Shown here piece by piece: positions 6,682-6,733 of a stretch of 6,733 nucleotides of DNA. Numbering within the stretch: the stretch's first letter is position 1; the number at the start of each line of letters is the position of its first letter. The notes under the pieces were generated by a model. The model made no database searches, had not been told where the DNA came from, and saw only the letters and a program-made list of their open reading frames with translations. The translations under genes and the position numbers were made by a program. Source of the DNA: JAAYSA01 sp035367155 (GTDB taxonomy: Bacteria > Bacillota_I > Bacilli_A > RFN20 > CAG-826); assembly GCA_035367155.1 (NCBI GenBank), contig DAOSJI010000017.1:1-6733 (forward strand), in the 5' to 3' direction.

Positions 6682-6690
6682 TTGTGTGCA
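6553..6690 (+). repeat. attC-like imperfect inverted repeat at the 3' end of the hydrolase cassette
   Basis: It starts four bases after the hydrolase stop codon with TTCTGCTAAC (6553-6562). The left stem 6565-6583 pairs with 6656-6674 in 16 Watson-Crick pairs plus one G-T wobble out of 19 (blocks GGG, TTGCC, AA and GTGGGG with their complements). The roughly 70-base terminal part has weaker pairing: GAAG 6586-6589 with CTTC 6647-6650, and TTCAA 6597-6601 with TTGAA 6634-6638. It also contains a palindrome CTAATG-AG-CATTAG at 6613-6626. The right end is AAAACGTTGTGTGC, with the GTT core at 6681-6683. The same AAAACGTT octamer ends the upstream hairpin. No T run follows, so it is not a standard terminator. 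Confidence 0.72.
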
Positions 6691-6733
6691 ACCCACAGTG
6701 GACAGTAGCACTTCAACTCGACGGAGAAAGCCG
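6682..6733 (+). other. Probable start of a further cassette
   Basis: After the predicted crossover the sequence TTGTGTGCAACCC begins new, less AT-rich sequence with no start codon before the window ends. If the cassette model is right, the next hairpin to the right should open with a box complementary to this edge (GCACACAAC). Confidence 0.35.

Noticed and set aside
1..6733. CRISPR array, tRNA, rRNA or transposase
   Set aside because: No regularly spaced direct repeats, tRNA cloverleaf, rRNA signature or transposase motif was seen on either strand.

Overview
The window looks like chromosomal (or genomic-island) DNA from a member of the Bacteroidota. The DNA is AT-rich and starts are preceded by A/T-rich leaders without clear Shine-Dalgarno sequences. 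Two exported proteins carry signal peptides ending in the 'SAQ' type of cleavage site common in this phylum. The species cannot be named from the sequence.

Region 1 (66-4764) is a tight four-gene operon on the + strand with gaps of only 4-5 bases. It encodes, in order: a secreted, C-terminally membrane-anchored von Willebrand A (vWA) protein with an intact MIDAS motif; a small three-helix membrane protein; an 812-residue tubulin/FtsZ-superfamily protein with a clear GGTGSG nucleotide-binding loop; and a membrane-anchored trypsin-like serine protease with a complete His-Asp-Ser triad. The vWA plus tubulin-like pairing fits the FtsZ-like-1 / 'tubulin-like' family, which comparative genomics has proposed as the core of a membrane-remodelling system. 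The predicted topology puts the tubulin-like GTPase in the cytoplasm and the vWA and protease domains in the periplasm, with the small membrane protein as a possible bridge. The protease as a fourth member is the least expected part.

Region 2 (4765-5147) has no convincing gene. It contains two long imperfect inverted repeats shaped like integron attC sites. The first begins at the base after the protease stop codon. Between them lies about 100 bases of unassigned sequence.

Region 3 (5086-6681) looks like a complete single-gene cassette. It holds an exported alpha/beta hydrolase with an N-terminal beta-rich domain. Its first bases are exactly complementary to the bases just before a third attC-like hairpin at its 3' end, which is the geometry of an integron gene cassette. 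Two of the three hairpins end in the same octamer, AAAACGTT, at the predicted crossover. From 6682 to the window end a further cassette seems to begin. No integrase gene is in the window, so the recombination model is an inference from structure.

Together the window appears to be an accessory region: a candidate membrane/cytoskeletal system lying directly beside an attC-like cassette array.
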